64,000 nucleotides of DNA from Sebastes aleutianus (Eukaryota > Chordata > Actinopteri > Perciformes > Sebastidae), in the NCBI GenBank assembly GCA_916700875.1, contig CAKAKS010000067.1, positions 5,646,909 through 5,710,908 on the forward strand, read 5' to 3'. The notes under the pieces were generated by a model. That model had not been told where the DNA came from. It did not search any database and saw only the letters and a list, made by a program, of their open reading frames with translations. Below are positions 35,936 to 50,900 of the stretch, piece by piece; position 1 is the first letter of the stretch; each line of letters begins with the position of its first letter. Made by a program: the position numbers and the translations under genes.

Positions 35936-38900
35936 CTGCAGAGAGACCACAACGAGGTGTTAGTGTCCCTGTGTCAAAATTCAATATCATAGATTGAATC
36001 AAGTGTATAGAACATATTAGTTCATACAGTGTGATATATGGAATATATATTTACAAAGTCCACAAGGATGGTATTGTTTCATCTGATCAGAACAATGTAT
36101 TACCATGTAGGAAGAAGATATCAGGAAAACAAGCTGTTATCATGATGAACTGCAGAACGCGCCTGAGATTAATCATGTTTTTCAGTGTCAAAGTAATCCA
36201 GTGATAGTTGTCTGACATGTAGACATAGCTTTAAAACAATCACGGAACCCAGCGGCTATCAGTCTTACAACGATTTAGCCTCCGGGGGAGCAACAGACAG
36301 AATATTTCTGTGATTCCGGTATATCCAGAGAGCGGATATCCGGGCCAAGACTTCCTCTTCCGTGCGTCGGTCATTGTTTACAGTCCGATCAGCAACTTGA
36401 GACGCGAGACTGGAGTTGAGAGACTGTTTCACAAGTAGCCAGTTTACACTCAGTTATCAGTTAATTTTTTTAGCCAATAAAAAGCTAAACTGTCAGACGA
36501 CAGCTGATGGGTTCAGAGATGGCGTCTCGGCCTCTTTTGATCTGCACACGCGCTGTTTACCTGCACGCTCAAAAGAGATTGGTCAAAACTGCTTGGACTA
36601 CAAACCAGAACGCTTCCCATAAAAAAATCTTGTCCCGTTGCCTACAGATATCTGCATTCATAAGCAGAAATCTGTTTATAGAGATTAGCTTTAAAATGAT
36701 CAGGGGATCACCAGTTTTTAGGATTCATCCTTCGGGGTTCTAGTTGTTAAGATATTTACGTCTGGACCAAAGTGGTGGACTGACTGACGTCACCAAAGTC
36801 ACATTTATTAATCCAACATACGCATGCAGACACACACACACTGACCTCGAGCAGTCTGCTGTAGTAGGTGAAGCCGTCCTCTCCGTCCCTGCGGGCGTCG
36901 TCCACCTTGTACCTCCTGCAGGCCAGCAGCAACTCGTTGGAGCTGTAGAGGGGGGCCGGGTCGATGGAATGGCTGTTGATCAGGCTGACCAGGTACTCCC
37001 GGTAATGCTTCCTGCGTACCAGAACAACGCCATGTTAGATTATGATCACACAGCAGAGATGGGCAGCCTCCTGCTAGTACTGATCATAACACACTTTTTT
37101 TGTAGTTTTGGCCATTCTTAGTATGCTAAAACTGTTACGGGTTTTGTATTTTTTTTTTTCAATGTTGTCATGATTAACTGGTGTGTGACATATCAGAGCT
37201 CTGCCTTTCTCCATGCTGCTGGGGCTGGTCCGCCTTGCTGGGGTTTCCATGGCGATGATCGGTTCCTGCAGCGTCCGCTTCTCCCTCCGTCGTAGTGTGA
37301 CATCATCGGTGCTGTCCACCACTCCCGTGGAACATTATAAAAGAGGCCCGGAGCTCAACCGGCAGGGCAGCTGTGATTCTGCTTGATCAGTCCTCCTCTG
37401 TGCTTCTTCGCTGTAGAATAACTAACTCGATTGTATAGGAAGTAGCTTGGTATATTGGTAGATTTGGTATTAGCCTAGCACTTTGTGGTTATAGAGACAC
37501 TTTTACTTTGTTTGGGACTGGGCAGGGATTAGTTTAATTTTAGGGTACATACTGCTGTGCATTTTCTGTTAGGATTTTTCAGTTATAGAGAGACAATAGG
37601 TAAAGGGGTGGCTGCCACTAACAGCGAGAGTAGTAAAAAAATTATTTTTCTTTCTTGTTCTGATCTTTGGGTTGTTCGCCAGCTAGTCGGCTGTGATTTT
37701 AAGTTCTAGTTTGTAGCACTTGGGTTTTATTTGTTCATTGATTTTGGCGCCATCCGCAGCCCTTTCCTGTTTTTCATTTGCCTACCGACACGGTGGTGTT
37801 GGCTCTTTTGTTTGCTGTGTCATTGTTTGTTACTGACTGCAGCCCGTTTTGTTTCTTTTGAGTGACTCACTTTTACAATAAACAGCAACTTTACGCCTGA
37901 CAACACCTTAGCTTATGACTTCTTCCCTTAACCCTTGACCTTACTGGGACGTGACACTAACTAACCAACATTATTTGATCACTTAGTCTATCGTCATTGT
38001 TGCTGTAACATTTTGAAATTTGAGGAGTATTTTTTTTTTTGTATTACTTTTTAAAGTGGGCAAAGTGAAAACAAATAGTGCATTACAAGCAACCTACAAA
38101 ATAGAGCAGTTAAGTTAAGTTAATAACAGTTAAGACCAAGATGGCAGTATACAACGCCTGCGTCATCAGTACACTGCTGTACGGCAGCGAGACATGGACA
38201 ACCTACAGCAGACAGGAGAGATGACTCAACTCCTTCCATCTGAGAAGCCTCCGCCGCATCCTGGGCATATCCTGGCAAGACAAAGCAAGCAACACCGAGG
38301 TTCTGACCCGTGCTGGCCTCACCAGCATGTAGACTCAGCCCAGCCAGAGCAGGCTGCACTGGCTGGGCCACGTCTGTCGCATAAAGGATGGTCGCATCCC
38401 TAAAGACCTCCTCTATGGAGAACTGGCAACTGGGAGTAGAACAACAGGCCGCCCCCTCCTGCGCTTCAAAGATGTCTGCATGCGAGACATGAAGGCTCTA
38501 GACATCGACACCATGTCTGAGAGTGGCTGGGAAAACCGGGCCAGGGCAGACTTTTATGTATTTATTTATTATTTCTTTATTTTGTCTGCTTGATTAATCC
38601 TTTCCCCTCTTTTGCTCCTTCACCTCTTTCTTTGCTCTCCACTGCTTTAGGCCGTCCCCAGGCCCGTTGTCAGTCTACTGACTGTAAATAAATGAACCCA
38701 AAAGAGTACTGTACTCTAGATTTTCCTTATTTAGTTTTGGGTGAATACAGACACAGATATGCCAGGCATATTCCATCTTCCCTATTTTCCTATTCAGTCT
38801 AAACGGGTCCAGCTAGCGTTAGTGTTATTAGTTAGTTCAGTGAGTTAAACAACTCGTTTATGTGGTGCAACTCATTTGAGTTAGTAATGTGTAAATCTAG

Positions 38901-41900
38901 TAAATACTTATGCTATAACTAGGTTGGTACAACCAGTTATATAAAAGTGTAGCAAATATAACATGTCGGGGCCTAAGACACATATAACATGTTGCTTTGG
39001 TTGGTAATACTGAACAAAGTCATCATACTCGCAGAGTCCAGCATGTCCAGTTTGGGTCTGAGCTCCGCAGGCTGAATCTGGCTGCTGCCCTCCCTCATCC
39101 TTCTGCTCTATCACTCCACACAGACCTGAAAAAGAGAGGGATGAAGAAAAATATACTGTAGAAAGAGAGACAGAGACCAGAGAAAAAAAGGGAATTTGCA
39201 TTGATTCAGCTCGTTTTTTTAGCGGAGGACAGAGAGGGTCACGTTGAAGCTAAATGACTCAGCAAATCCAATAGCTAATACGTTTAGTAAAAGCAGCGGG
39301 GAAATGCTAATGCTGACAGGAAAAGAAGTTGCCCTTTTAAATACCTGATTAAAACCAGTATTTTTAATTAAATTTGTTCAGTTATTCATTTCTCTTTTTA
39401 AACTCTATTATTTATTTATGAATTCATTCATTCATGTATTTTTAAAGGATGTACTTATTGACTGTTTTATAATATAATAATATTTGATTGTGTAATACAG
39501 TATTTCATTCATGTTTTTAATGCCCTTTAAAATGTCAAATAATGAAATACTTTGTAATTTTGTCCATTTATTCAAAGATGAATAAATTATTTTTAAACAC
39601 ATTTATTAATGCCTATTTTTTATTGTACAATTAGTTATTAATCAGTTAAATGTTCTGTTACTATTTACGTGACTCTTGTGGTCCTCCATAGTCATTGTCT
39701 CATCTTAGTCACGGAAAAAAAGGTTGTTGAAACATATTGCTTAATAGTTTTCGTTAATGAAATTAACACCGCTAATGGCAATGCTTTGTATTTAGTACTG
39801 GCATGTCTTTGCTGCTCTCTGCTGGTCAACACTGAAATGCAATACACCTCTTCACTTTGTTTTCTGTGTTGTGATTTGATTTTAATGTGGCATAGAAAAT
39901 GCATGTTAAATAATTATCATGTTTTTCATTTAATTATGACACAGTAAATACATACATAAAAGGAAATACATATCACAAGTACTGCATTTCAGTTATTTTT
40001 TTTCTTTATTCAGGCATTTTAAATCTTCCATATCTGAACGTCCATTATTGAATGTCATAGTGACAACTTTGCGTCGATCCATTTGGTATGTTGAGATATT
40101 TTACTGGAAAAATTTAAATGTTGACCTGCTGGTGGCGCGAGAGGAAAAGTCAGGAGATCACCGAAGTCAGTGGGAATCATCCTCTGGGGACCATGGATGT
40201 CTACAAAATGTCATGGCAATCCCTGAAATCCCTGAAAGTCTGGACCAGAGCAGTGGACCGACTAACCAACAGAAACAGACCGACATTGGCAACCTAAGAA
40301 CCACGCTGCTAGCACTGTCTACTTCATTCCACTTCATACGGGACGCTACTGAACGTATTGGTCCAAATGAGTAGAAAAAAAACTGTCCACAGGCTCAGTT
40401 CATTTAGTTTTCAGTATGGCTTTAGATATTATTTATATCTAAATAATTATATATATGCTAAAGATTTATATTCTTTATGGCTATCCATTATAACGTCCTT
40501 TTCCTCTTGACTGAAGTAGAAGAGCCAAATGACCAAATACCCCCTTTTACGGGAACCCACACAGAGCCGGATGAGGACAACCTGGTCAACAAAGAAAGTT
40601 GCTAACTACAGTCGTGGTACCCGTTATCTCTGATCAGGGCTTTAGGTTTTGTCGAGCCAGCTAACGCAAAGACAGCCCGGCTCTGTCAAACCTACCTGTC
40701 TGTGTTCCAGGAGGGGGTTCAGTGTTGAACGCCACTCCATTATTCTGTGAGTCACAAAGAAAAGGAGAACACTGGTTACTCGCATTAGTCTGATTTACAC
40801 AGTTGTACGGTGGCCCTGAGGTGCAAAACACGACAACATTGGACAAAACAACATAGAAAACAAACATATAACAGAATAACATTTTAGAAAGCACAACAAA
40901 AAAAACAAAAAAACAACCACATTTCGGAAAACAGAATAACAAAACTGCTTTGAGAAATGTGTTTTTCGAAAATGTTTTGGTTTTGGTTTTGTTGTGTTTT
41001 GTGAAATGCTGTTTTTTTTTTTTTTAAATATTGTTGTGTTTTGTGAAATGTTTTGCACTGCTAGTATTGCAGCTAATAGAACACTGATTAGAAAATGAAT
41101 GAGTCTATGGTATTTATCGCAGATAATATTCACAATCAATAACATTTATTTCAGCTTAAAGTGATTTACAGGTATCCTTCATTATGGGACGGTGTCAGAC
41201 CTACTCGTAGTTCTTGGGTTTAACGTTTGAATCTGCTACATCAAGTTTAAAGGTCCCATATTATAAAAAAATTAGATTTTCATGTTTTTTATTATAAAGC
41301 AGGCTTAAGTCCTATATAAGTACTGTGAAAGTATCAAAACGCTCAATCCACAGGGAAATACACACAGCCCGTATTCAGAAACTTTGCATTTGAAACAAGC
41401 TGCCAGGATTTCTGTCCATTTGTGATATCACAAGACATGTGAGAGCTGTAGAATGTGCAGTTAGCAATAAACGGTAGGTACTGAGAGTGCATTGCGAGGT
41501 AAAATAAATATATCAACTTAATCATTTAGTTCTGTGAAATGTTTGGTTTTCTGTTTCGTTGTATTTCCTGAAATGTGTCTTCTTTGGTGTGATGTTGTGA
41601 CCTGAAATATTGTCGTTTTCTGTTTTTGTTGTCTTTTCCTAATTTGTTAACGCATTTCTAAAATGTTGTGTTTTGCACCTCAGGGTCACCGTAGATTGCC
41701 ACGTGAAGATATTCATTATAATTACTTGGATTTTCCCAAACAACAATAGCTGAATTGTGTTACACCGAAAAATCTATCTTAAAAGGGAATTCATCAAAAC
41801 AGTTTTCATCTACCTTTTTTGGTGCACAGTTCACAGTGAGGTCTGCAGATTATACTATAGTAATATAGTAAAATATAGTATTTCTCAATGTTCTGAGCAC

Positions 41901-41932
41901 CAGAAATCTTGAGGCAATGCTTTCACATGCAG

Positions 41933-41970
<38 letters not shown>

Positions 41971-44900
41971 CTGCAGTAAAGCCTGCAGTCTGGAAGGTTC
42001 CCAGTCTCTGAGATAGAAGAGGCAGTCTCTGGGATGATGGGCATGTAATCCAGACACACTGCACTCGTCCACTGCACAGGTCTGATAGGAAGACAGGAGA
42101 ACATGAGACACCTGTCACTTGTTCAGGTATGCCAAAGGTTAATCACCTTTGTGATAAAGGTGCGTTCACACCAAATGTGTTTGAAGCATTTCAAAGTTCA
42201 CTCCATTTTTAATAATAATACATTTTATTTGTGAAGGGCTTCAATTAAATTCAATTCAAACAACTTTATTAATCCCTCTAGGGGCAATTGGTTTGGAGCA
42301 GCTTGTACATAAAAACATAAAAACAGAGATAAAACACAGTGACACACAACAACAGCAATATATGTAAGCTAAAAATATAAAACAGGACCTAATACGATTA
42401 CTGATGTAAATGAGACTAATTTATAAATAAACAGACTGAATATGAACAATAGAAGGATCAGTCTAATAAGGGATAAAAGGATCTGTGATGGTAAAAAGAT
42501 AAAAGTCCGTAAGAAATGCAAAATCTAAGGAGCATTCGATAATCTGATTGCAGAGGGGATAAACGATTTAGAATAGCGGTTAGTTTTACAAACCGGTAAA
42601 CCATAACAACGTCCTGACTGCGACAGAGAAAAGTCACTAGAAAGCACATGACCAGAAGATACCAAAATACATTCAGCCTTACGGAGGATCTGACGGTTAC
42701 AAAAGGAATTCAGATCTCTCTGTTTCACACCAATAATCTTAGAACAGATTTTAACAATACTGTTCAGACTGTTTCGGTCTTTAACTGAGAGGCTGTGAAA
42801 ACAACAGATAAAAGAAAAACGAAGGAGACTCTCAATGAAAGACTGATAAAAACGACGGAGGATTACGGCACTGGCTTTTTATAGGTGAGGTAACACTGTC
42901 ATTCAAGGTGGCACAAAGCAATGATTAGACAAATGTTACCTTTTTTATTAAGGACTAATGTTTAGAGAAGTATACTCGGACAATTTAAACATTGTTCTAA
43001 AAGAAAAAAAATCTGTATAAACCTAATAATTTGTACCAGCTTGCAGTTTGTAGAATGACTTTTATTTGAACTTTAAAGGGAAACTTTGCTGATTTTCAAC
43101 CGGCTCTGTATCATTTGTATGTGGGTGGTACGTGCAAATGAACGATGTTTGGCTTCCCTCCGTCTTGCCGGTGCCCGGAGATCCCTGCTCATTTGCTGGC
43201 GAGAGTCTGCCAGACGACGCAAAACGTCATTTAACATCATCAAGCAGACTTTTGCTTTGAGGGGGGGGGGGGGGGGGGGGGGGGGAGCACAGAGGGAAAT
43301 CAAACACTGGTTGAACATCAGCAAATTTACCCTTTAAGAACTTAATGTATTTTTGTATATTTTCATTCATCACACTGTTATTTTTAAAAGAAGTAAAATA
43401 CAAAGATACTTGCTAATTTACAACACAATCAACGTTAGCCACTTTAACGTTAATATTACGAGAATAAATTAATAACTTTACGAGAAAAAAGTCGTAATAT
43501 TACGAGAATAAAGTCATCACTTAACGAGAAAAAAAAGTTGTAATATTACCAATATTATTAGCTAGAGTGAAGATGATATGAAACTAGAAAACCTAATGAA
43601 TCCATTGGTACCAACCACGTCATACTAGCTTGTCGCGAAGGAAGTTAAATAACCCTCCAACTTACGCTAAATTTTGGCGACGAAAAACTGACATGGCCAT
43701 TTATTTAATCGTGATTAATCGCGATGACATATTTTAATAGATTGACAGCCCTAGTAATAATAATAATTACTGGGTAGTAATAAACAGTGATATGTGGTCC
43801 AGCATTCCATCTAATAAAATACAATACTTTCTCCATTACTGTTTTGATAATTACAGCATGAAATCGTGATGTAGGATGACAGCGTGTGTCAGACTCACGG
43901 TGTGGAAGGGGTTGTTGCAGCCACTGCAGAACTGGTAACGGCACTGTGAGCAGCAGAAATGCATGCAGCCTCCTTTGGACAGCGCATACTGAAAGCGACA
44001 GTTAGGACAGGCTAGAGGGAGGGAGGAGAGGAGGAGGAGGAGGAGGAGGAGGAGGAGTGACAGGCAGGATGTGAATGGCGAGGAAGAGGAAGAGGGAAAA
44101 CAGAGAGAGAGCAGGGAGGCAGTGTCAGAACATTGAGGGAAATTTTCAATAGTACAAAAAAAGCACACAGTGTGCATAGATTATTTATTCACTGAATTAA
44201 TGTGTTTCACCCGTGTGAGTCCTGTTGGAAGGTCAAACTGAAGGCAAGCTGCTTCGCTACAAAGACTGGGTGTCATTGTGGGCTAAGCATGAGCCAGGAA
44301 ATGATCAAAAGGGCGGGAGAAATGACCATTACATTTCACCTGAACACCACCAGCTTAGCCTCACCTGATCTGCCCTCTGTGAAGCACACGCTTAGAAACC
44401 ACATGGACTAAATTTATTGATTATAGCTAGCAATTAGATCTGTACTAACACAGACCTGGTTTTGCAGACACGACCACCGAATTCAACTCAAACATACGGT
44501 GGACGAGAAGTGTCGAACGAATGCAAAAGTCACAACACAAATGAGTGTTGTGGATTTTGAATTTGCGTTGGGGCTTTTGCATTTGTTCGACACTTCTTGG
44601 CCACCGTACGAATGACCATCAGAACCTGCCTAGAATCCACTCAAAGATAAACTCTATTGCTTTTTGCTTATATTATGCCTAGTTCACACTACGCGACTTT
44701 AGCCCTGATTTTCCACTTGCAGACAGTTTTTGGAGCTCCCCGACAAAAGCCCCAGATCAGAGGCAAGTCGGCGTTGTCTTGGCGCTCGCAACATCGGCGC
44801 TCGCTCATCGCACGCTCGCTCATCGCCGCTAGAGTGCTACTGTATGTGTGAACCGTTCAAAGACATGAGTTCAGAGGTTTGCCGGTGGTTCTAGCATGCT

Positions 44901-47900
44901 AAATATTTGGACCTCTTCAGGTAGGGATGCACCGATCTGACATTTTCAGTCCCAATACGTACGGACAGCGATACCTGGGCTTTGGGTATCTGCCGATAGC
45001 GAGTACCGATCCGATACCAGTGTTTAATTCATAAGCTGTATGCCTCATTGTGAGGAAGTGACTGGGATCATTCTGTTATGTGTTAGGACAACACCAGGCT
45101 TGACTTATGCATCGCTTTTCTAACTTTGTAAAACAAAATATAACAAATCAACATATAGATAACAGAACACAAATCTTGTGAATTGTTATTTATTATTAAA
45201 ATATTAAATCGTACACCAACAACTTGGTAAAAAATCGTCAAAACTAACAGGAATTACAATTAAGGTTTAAACTGTTTTAATGCAGCAACAAATTGTTCAA
45301 AAAGTAAACAGGAATTAAAATTCCAGTCTATAATGTATATAGTATATAAACATAGAATTCAATAGAATAGATCGACCCCAATGTCACCGATATCCGATCC
45401 AACTATTTGAGTCAGTATCGGCCCGATATCCGATGCGGTATCGGTCCATCTATCTATCTTTGGGGAGTCTGTCAGGGAGCTACAGACAATGAGAGCGGGT
45501 GTTTTCGTGACTAAACCAGTTTGGAGATCTCATCAGGGATTCCACAAAGATTTCAAGACTCCCGATTACAAGACAGCAGGTTGTGTAGTGTGAACGGTAC
45601 AGAGATCTGACCACTTTGAAAGTCGTGTAGTGTGAACTTTAGTTGCTTAAGTGTAATGTCTCTCCCAGTAGTGATTCTGTACTCCTGCAGCTTAGTGATA
45701 TTGATAAACAAATGGCAGAAGTATAACCCACCTGCTTCATTGTCACAGTGTTTTATGATAGAAAATAACAGAGTTTAATAAAGTTGGGTGTGGTGAAATG
45801 TAGTGGTGGTTGTGTGCTGCCTTGGGAGTTTACCAATCGTTGTGATTATGCTTAATTAGACGTGGCCTGGAGGAAACCCTGCTGTCTATATGCTAAAGTA
45901 GAGCAACATCTTACCTTTAACAACTGCTGCTAGAAAATAATACCGTAGTAATGTGTGTGTGTGCTTACTGATGCCGTTGTCTCTGAGGTATCCAGCCAGG
46001 CCCTGTCTCTGATACTCTGGATCATTCTCTCTCTTCCATGACTGGTACTGTTCACAGGACAGACCTGCATGCTGAGACTCCCACTGCAGACACAATACAG
46101 AAACACTCATTTAGTGTATGTTCCACTGCTAACCACCTGTCCTTTTCCTCAGTTGGCTCACTACGTTTAACATTATAACTATACTAACAAACTATTCAGT
46201 ACCAGTTCACTTAAAGTCACTGTGAGGAACTTTTAACTGGTTATGAAACAGTCTCAATGTAATCCTGGTGCCTCTATATGACCCATATAAGTAAACGAGA
46301 CCATCACTGAGAAGATTGGTTATTTCTATATAGTTATTCTTAATGCTCGTCATCAGTGTCACCGGGTTGGATTCTGGGAAAATCAGACGAAGGGAGGTAC
46401 TGGAGACCAGAACCAGGACGCCGCGGGGCAGACTGTCAGACCCTGCTGCAGTAAAATTAGAGGTTTTCTAAAAGGAGTCTGGTGCTCATGGAAACACTAC
46501 CACTTTTGTCCACAAGGGACTGCCACAATCAGTCCCACAAACAAAGACTTTAATTTTTAATTTCAGAAGGATACAAATGTATCGAATGATAAAAAGTAAC
46601 ATCAGACTCTGACTTCTGTTACTAACATTACAAATATATATTGAACGGGTGAATGAGAGGCAAACTTGTAAAGTGATTTGTCCATTAAAGTAGAATAGCA
46701 CTGTATAAATGCTAGTCCATTCATGAAGGTTCTAATGCTCGGTTTTAGAGAGGCGTTGATTCATCGGTATGGTCGTTTTGTAAGATGTAGTTGGTGGTGT
46801 TGTTGAACTGTACTGTATTATACTGACAGCTGTTTCTGTTATTTTGTTTTCCCCATTTAGATCAATGAGTTTAGGCTCAATAACAGAAACACCTCTCAGT
46901 TCAAGGAAGGTGGAACTAATAAACTGGCTACTAGGTAAAGCTGAAGAAGGGATGAGTCCTCTGTCTAATCTGAAACACTTAATACAGGAGTTAACAGTTT
47001 TTTGACCGCAGTGAAAGTATTGTTTTTGAAAGGCTAAACGGCAACAAATATGGACTCAAGCAGAATATTTTGTTGGATAAAAACGTGTTGGGAATTTTGG
47101 AACAGATTACATCTATCTTTTATCAGTAAATGTCGACTTTTAGACTTTAAAATGCTGTGGAGTTATTGGAAATGTTTGGATCACACAAGTCAGAAACATT
47201 CCTACGGAACGCCACCACTGGAATCTAATTCTACAAATAGTATAATACAAATAATATTACAGTAGCCAGTAGAACCTGGAAGACGTTCAAATAGGCAGTA
47301 AAAACGTAAAATAAAAACCCGACAGCGTCGTCATGGTAACATATGTTGCCGCAAAGTGCCGTCCCATTCATATTTATACCATTTCAAGCCCTCGCAGCCT
47401 CTCACACTCAACCATTTACCAGGTGACGTCAGTCAAGTCCCTGAGGGTTCAGGGCTGAAGGCCTTAGGGTGGACATTGGGACTGGGCCAGTGACTTTCTG
47501 CCTGCATGAGCAATGCATGCAAGCACAATTATCTTACCAGCGGCTCTGTGATACTGATATATTTATGGATATGTGTGATCATATTTATGGGAGAAAACTG
47601 ATGAATTAAAATGAAGTGTGAGGAGTGTGAGGTCTATTAATCCCTATTACATTGGAAGTATTTAAGTGTGTCGTTGACACCCTAGCACTGTAATGACTGG
47701 GGGGAGAAGACAAGATGATTTGTGAGACCAAACACAGTATGTAGAAAACATGAAGAGAGAGGGAGATCAACACTACAGAGAGGGACACCAAATACTTACA
47801 GGCCTTTTACACTGAGCACAGAAACTGTTGCGACACTGAAAACAGGTGACTTTAAGCTGGTCTCCATCATAGATGAACCCATAGGAACACTGAGGAGAGG

Positions 47901-50900
47901 AGAGGAGAGGAGAAGATAGGAGAGACAGATAAGAGAAGTAACAGTAGAAAGGAGTATTATTATCTAATATGAATACACTGGCTTTGAGAAAGCATTGTTA
48001 TCAGTGTTGTCGTTAGCTACATTTAATTGAAAGAAAAAAAATAAACTTAAATTTTAGGGCTGTCAATCGAGTTAATAGTTAATCGTGATTATTAACAAAT
48101 TAGTAATACATTTTTTATCTGTTCAAAATGTATCTTGAAGGAAGAGTTTTCAAATATTTAATACTCTTATCAACATGGGAGTGGACAAATATGCTGCTTT
48201 ATGCAAATGTATGTATATATGTATTATTGGAAATCAATTAACAACACAAAACAATGACAAATATTGTCCAGAAACCCTCACAGGTACTGCATTTAGCATA
48301 AAACAATATGCTCAAATCATATTCATATCACTGCAGCCCAACAGGCAACAACAGTTGTCAGTGTGTCAGTGTGCTGACTTGACTATGACTTGCCCCAAAC
48401 TGCATGTGATTATCATAAAGTGGGCATATCTGTAAAGGGGAGACTCGTGGGTACCCATAGAACCCATTTTCATTCACATATCTTGGGGTCAGAGGTCAAG
48501 GGACCCCTTTGAAAAAATGACCATGACAGTTTTTCCTCGCCAAAATGTAGCGTAAGTTTGGAGCGTTATTTATCCTCCTTCAGGACAAGCTAGTATGACA
48601 TGGTTAGTACCAATAGATTCATTAGGTTTCCTTTAAGTAATGTTAACATGTTCAGGCCTAGAAAATTGTTCCCTGTGTTTAGTTGAGTTGTGGTGATTTA
48701 AAGACAACAAAGACGAAGTATTGGATAAACAGTTATTCTCACATTAGAAGCAAATTATTATAATACAAATATCCGCTTTACTAAACTGAATGCACACTTG
48801 TGAAATGACAGTGTGACAAACATGTAGAGCCTATTTGACTCTACTTAAGATCCTTTTTAATGTTGTCACATCATATTGTAAAATATGATACAGCAGTATT
48901 TGCACTTCAAGAATAAAACATGAGAAGCTGAACAAAAACAGTTGTAAAGGATTCATAAACCTGCTCGTGCTGGTCGTCGTGCAGCCATGAATTTGTTCAC
49001 CATCATTCTAGTTGACAAAGCCAAAGAGTGACTTGTGGTGTACTCACGTGACAGCACCAGAGGAACTTGGGGTCCTTGATTAGAGCCTGCTCTGTCAGCT
49101 TCTTGTGGAACAGCTCGTAGACTTCTGGCTCCAGACACTCTCGCAGCTGAAAGCATATCATACAATAATACAACCTGGAGATCAGTCGCTGAGAGGCAGC
49201 AAGAACCAGTCAGCATGGAAATGTAAACGTTAAGCGTCAAATGTCTGCATATTACCTCATTTGAATACATGCAAATAGCGTAGGAACACCAAGACGCTAT
49301 TTGCTGTAGTCCAAGGTACATTACATACATTTGCTCCAATTAACACACTGTGTGGTGAGCGCCTGAGAGTGAAAGTAGTCATTATATCAACTCCCAGCAC
49401 CACCTATCTCACGAGGACACATTGAATTTCGTTGTGCCACTTCCTGGCGTGACCAGGCACAGGTAGTCTATCGTCTATGGCAGGGGTCGGCAACCTTTAC
49501 TATCAAAGGAGCCATTTTAGGCAAAGAAAAAAAAAAAGATCTGTCTGGAGCCGCAAAACATTTGAGCATTGTGATGAAGATAACACAGCTTATAGTGTAA
49601 GTATATAGTATGTAAGTCTAATGCAGTGAGGGCCAAAGTGCAAATGTACTACAGAGTATTAGGGCCACATTGAGGGAAAAAATTGGAGATTTCCAGAATA
49701 AAGTCATAATATTACGAGAAAAAAATCATAACTTTACGAGAATTAAGTCATAACTTTATGAGAAAAAAAGTCGTAATATTACGAGAATAAAGTCATAACT
49801 TTACGAGAATAAAGTCATAACTTTAGGAGAAAAAAAGTTAAATAACGCGTAAAATTACTACTTTATAACATTATGACTTTATTTTCATAATATTATGACT
49901 TTATTCTCGAAATCTCAGATTTATTTTTTACCCTCAATGTGGCCCTAATACTCCATCGTACCGTCGTACCATAGACCTACAACAATGATAAATGAAAATG
50001 TAAACAAAAAACAGGTATTCATTTCCATTTTTTTAAATCCACAGGAAGCCGCTGGAGAGGAGCTAAAGAGCCGCAGGTTGAGAGCCATTTTAACATTTAA
50101 TCAAACCACACTCCTATCTGTAAATACATTTTAAATATCCATAAAAGCATTTCTCCTAGTCTAAAAGATTTCTATTGCAGATATCCAGAATGTTCATTCT
50201 AGATATCAATAACGCAGTTGTGGATATCTGGATGTGAAAGCCCAATACACATGAACGGCAAAAGTGACGTCATTAGTCCCTAGGAAGAATGACGTCGTGG
50301 ATATCTGAAATGTTCATTTTGACAAGGAAGAACCGAATTGTAGATATCTGCAATATATATCCAGTCTAGCTATTAAATGTCAGAACAGCCTGTCATATAT
50401 CTTCCCTCATCCCTCTCTTGGCTCAGCTGCTGTCCTACCTGGATGTCCAGGGTGGAGAAGTAGCTGTTGAGGTGTTCGGGGTCGTTGATGTCCGGCTCCC
50501 AGCAGACCGGACACACCATGTCTCTGATGTGTTTGTCCCTCACGGCGATGGTGAAGTGCTGCTGGAAACAACCACAGCACACGGAGCACTGACACGACGT
50601 CAGAGACTGCATCTGAGAGAGGAGAGAGATGGCGAGAAAGCGGGAAATGACTTAAGACACGCTTCAATGCTGCTTCAACACTCACAGAAACACTCGCTGT
50701 GTCGGTACCTTGCTGTGGGGGAAGACAGAGAGGCAGATGGGACACTCTTTAGCCAGCACTCTCTTGATGAACTCCCTGTCGTGGGACTCTCGCACAGCCT
50801 GCACTACGTCCTCCAGGGCGTAGGGGGCGCTGTGCTCCAGAAGCAGTGACAGTGCCAGCTCGCAGCGACCCCAGCTGGGAAGGTCGTACACCGCGAGTAA

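Larger units (their letters stand above)
37012..39028 (-). other. rnf31 intron with candidate LTR and LINE remnant
   Basis: The intron between the exons at 39125-39029 and 37011-36846 holds the two elements listed separately (37182-37956 and 38131-38550) and AT-rich filler. Confidence 0.7.
42082..43898 (-). other. rnf31 intron with LINE remnant and repeats
   Basis: The 1817-base intron holds the LINE remnant (42244-42870), a 25-G run (43261-43285), an ATTACGAG minisatellite piece (43445-43555) and a hAT-like MITE end (43560-43753). Confidence 0.7.
44012..45968 (-). other. rnf31 intron with nested elements
   Basis: The 1957-base intron upstream of the RING2 exon is mostly the nested pair at 44680-45637. 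A (GGA)n tract at 44026-44057 forms the pyrimidine tract of the acceptor on the transcript. Confidence 0.7.

Noticed and set aside
50373..50612. Independent 79-codon protein starting MQSLTSC
   Set aside because: The ATG directly follows a splice acceptor; it is an internal RING1 exon of rnf31.
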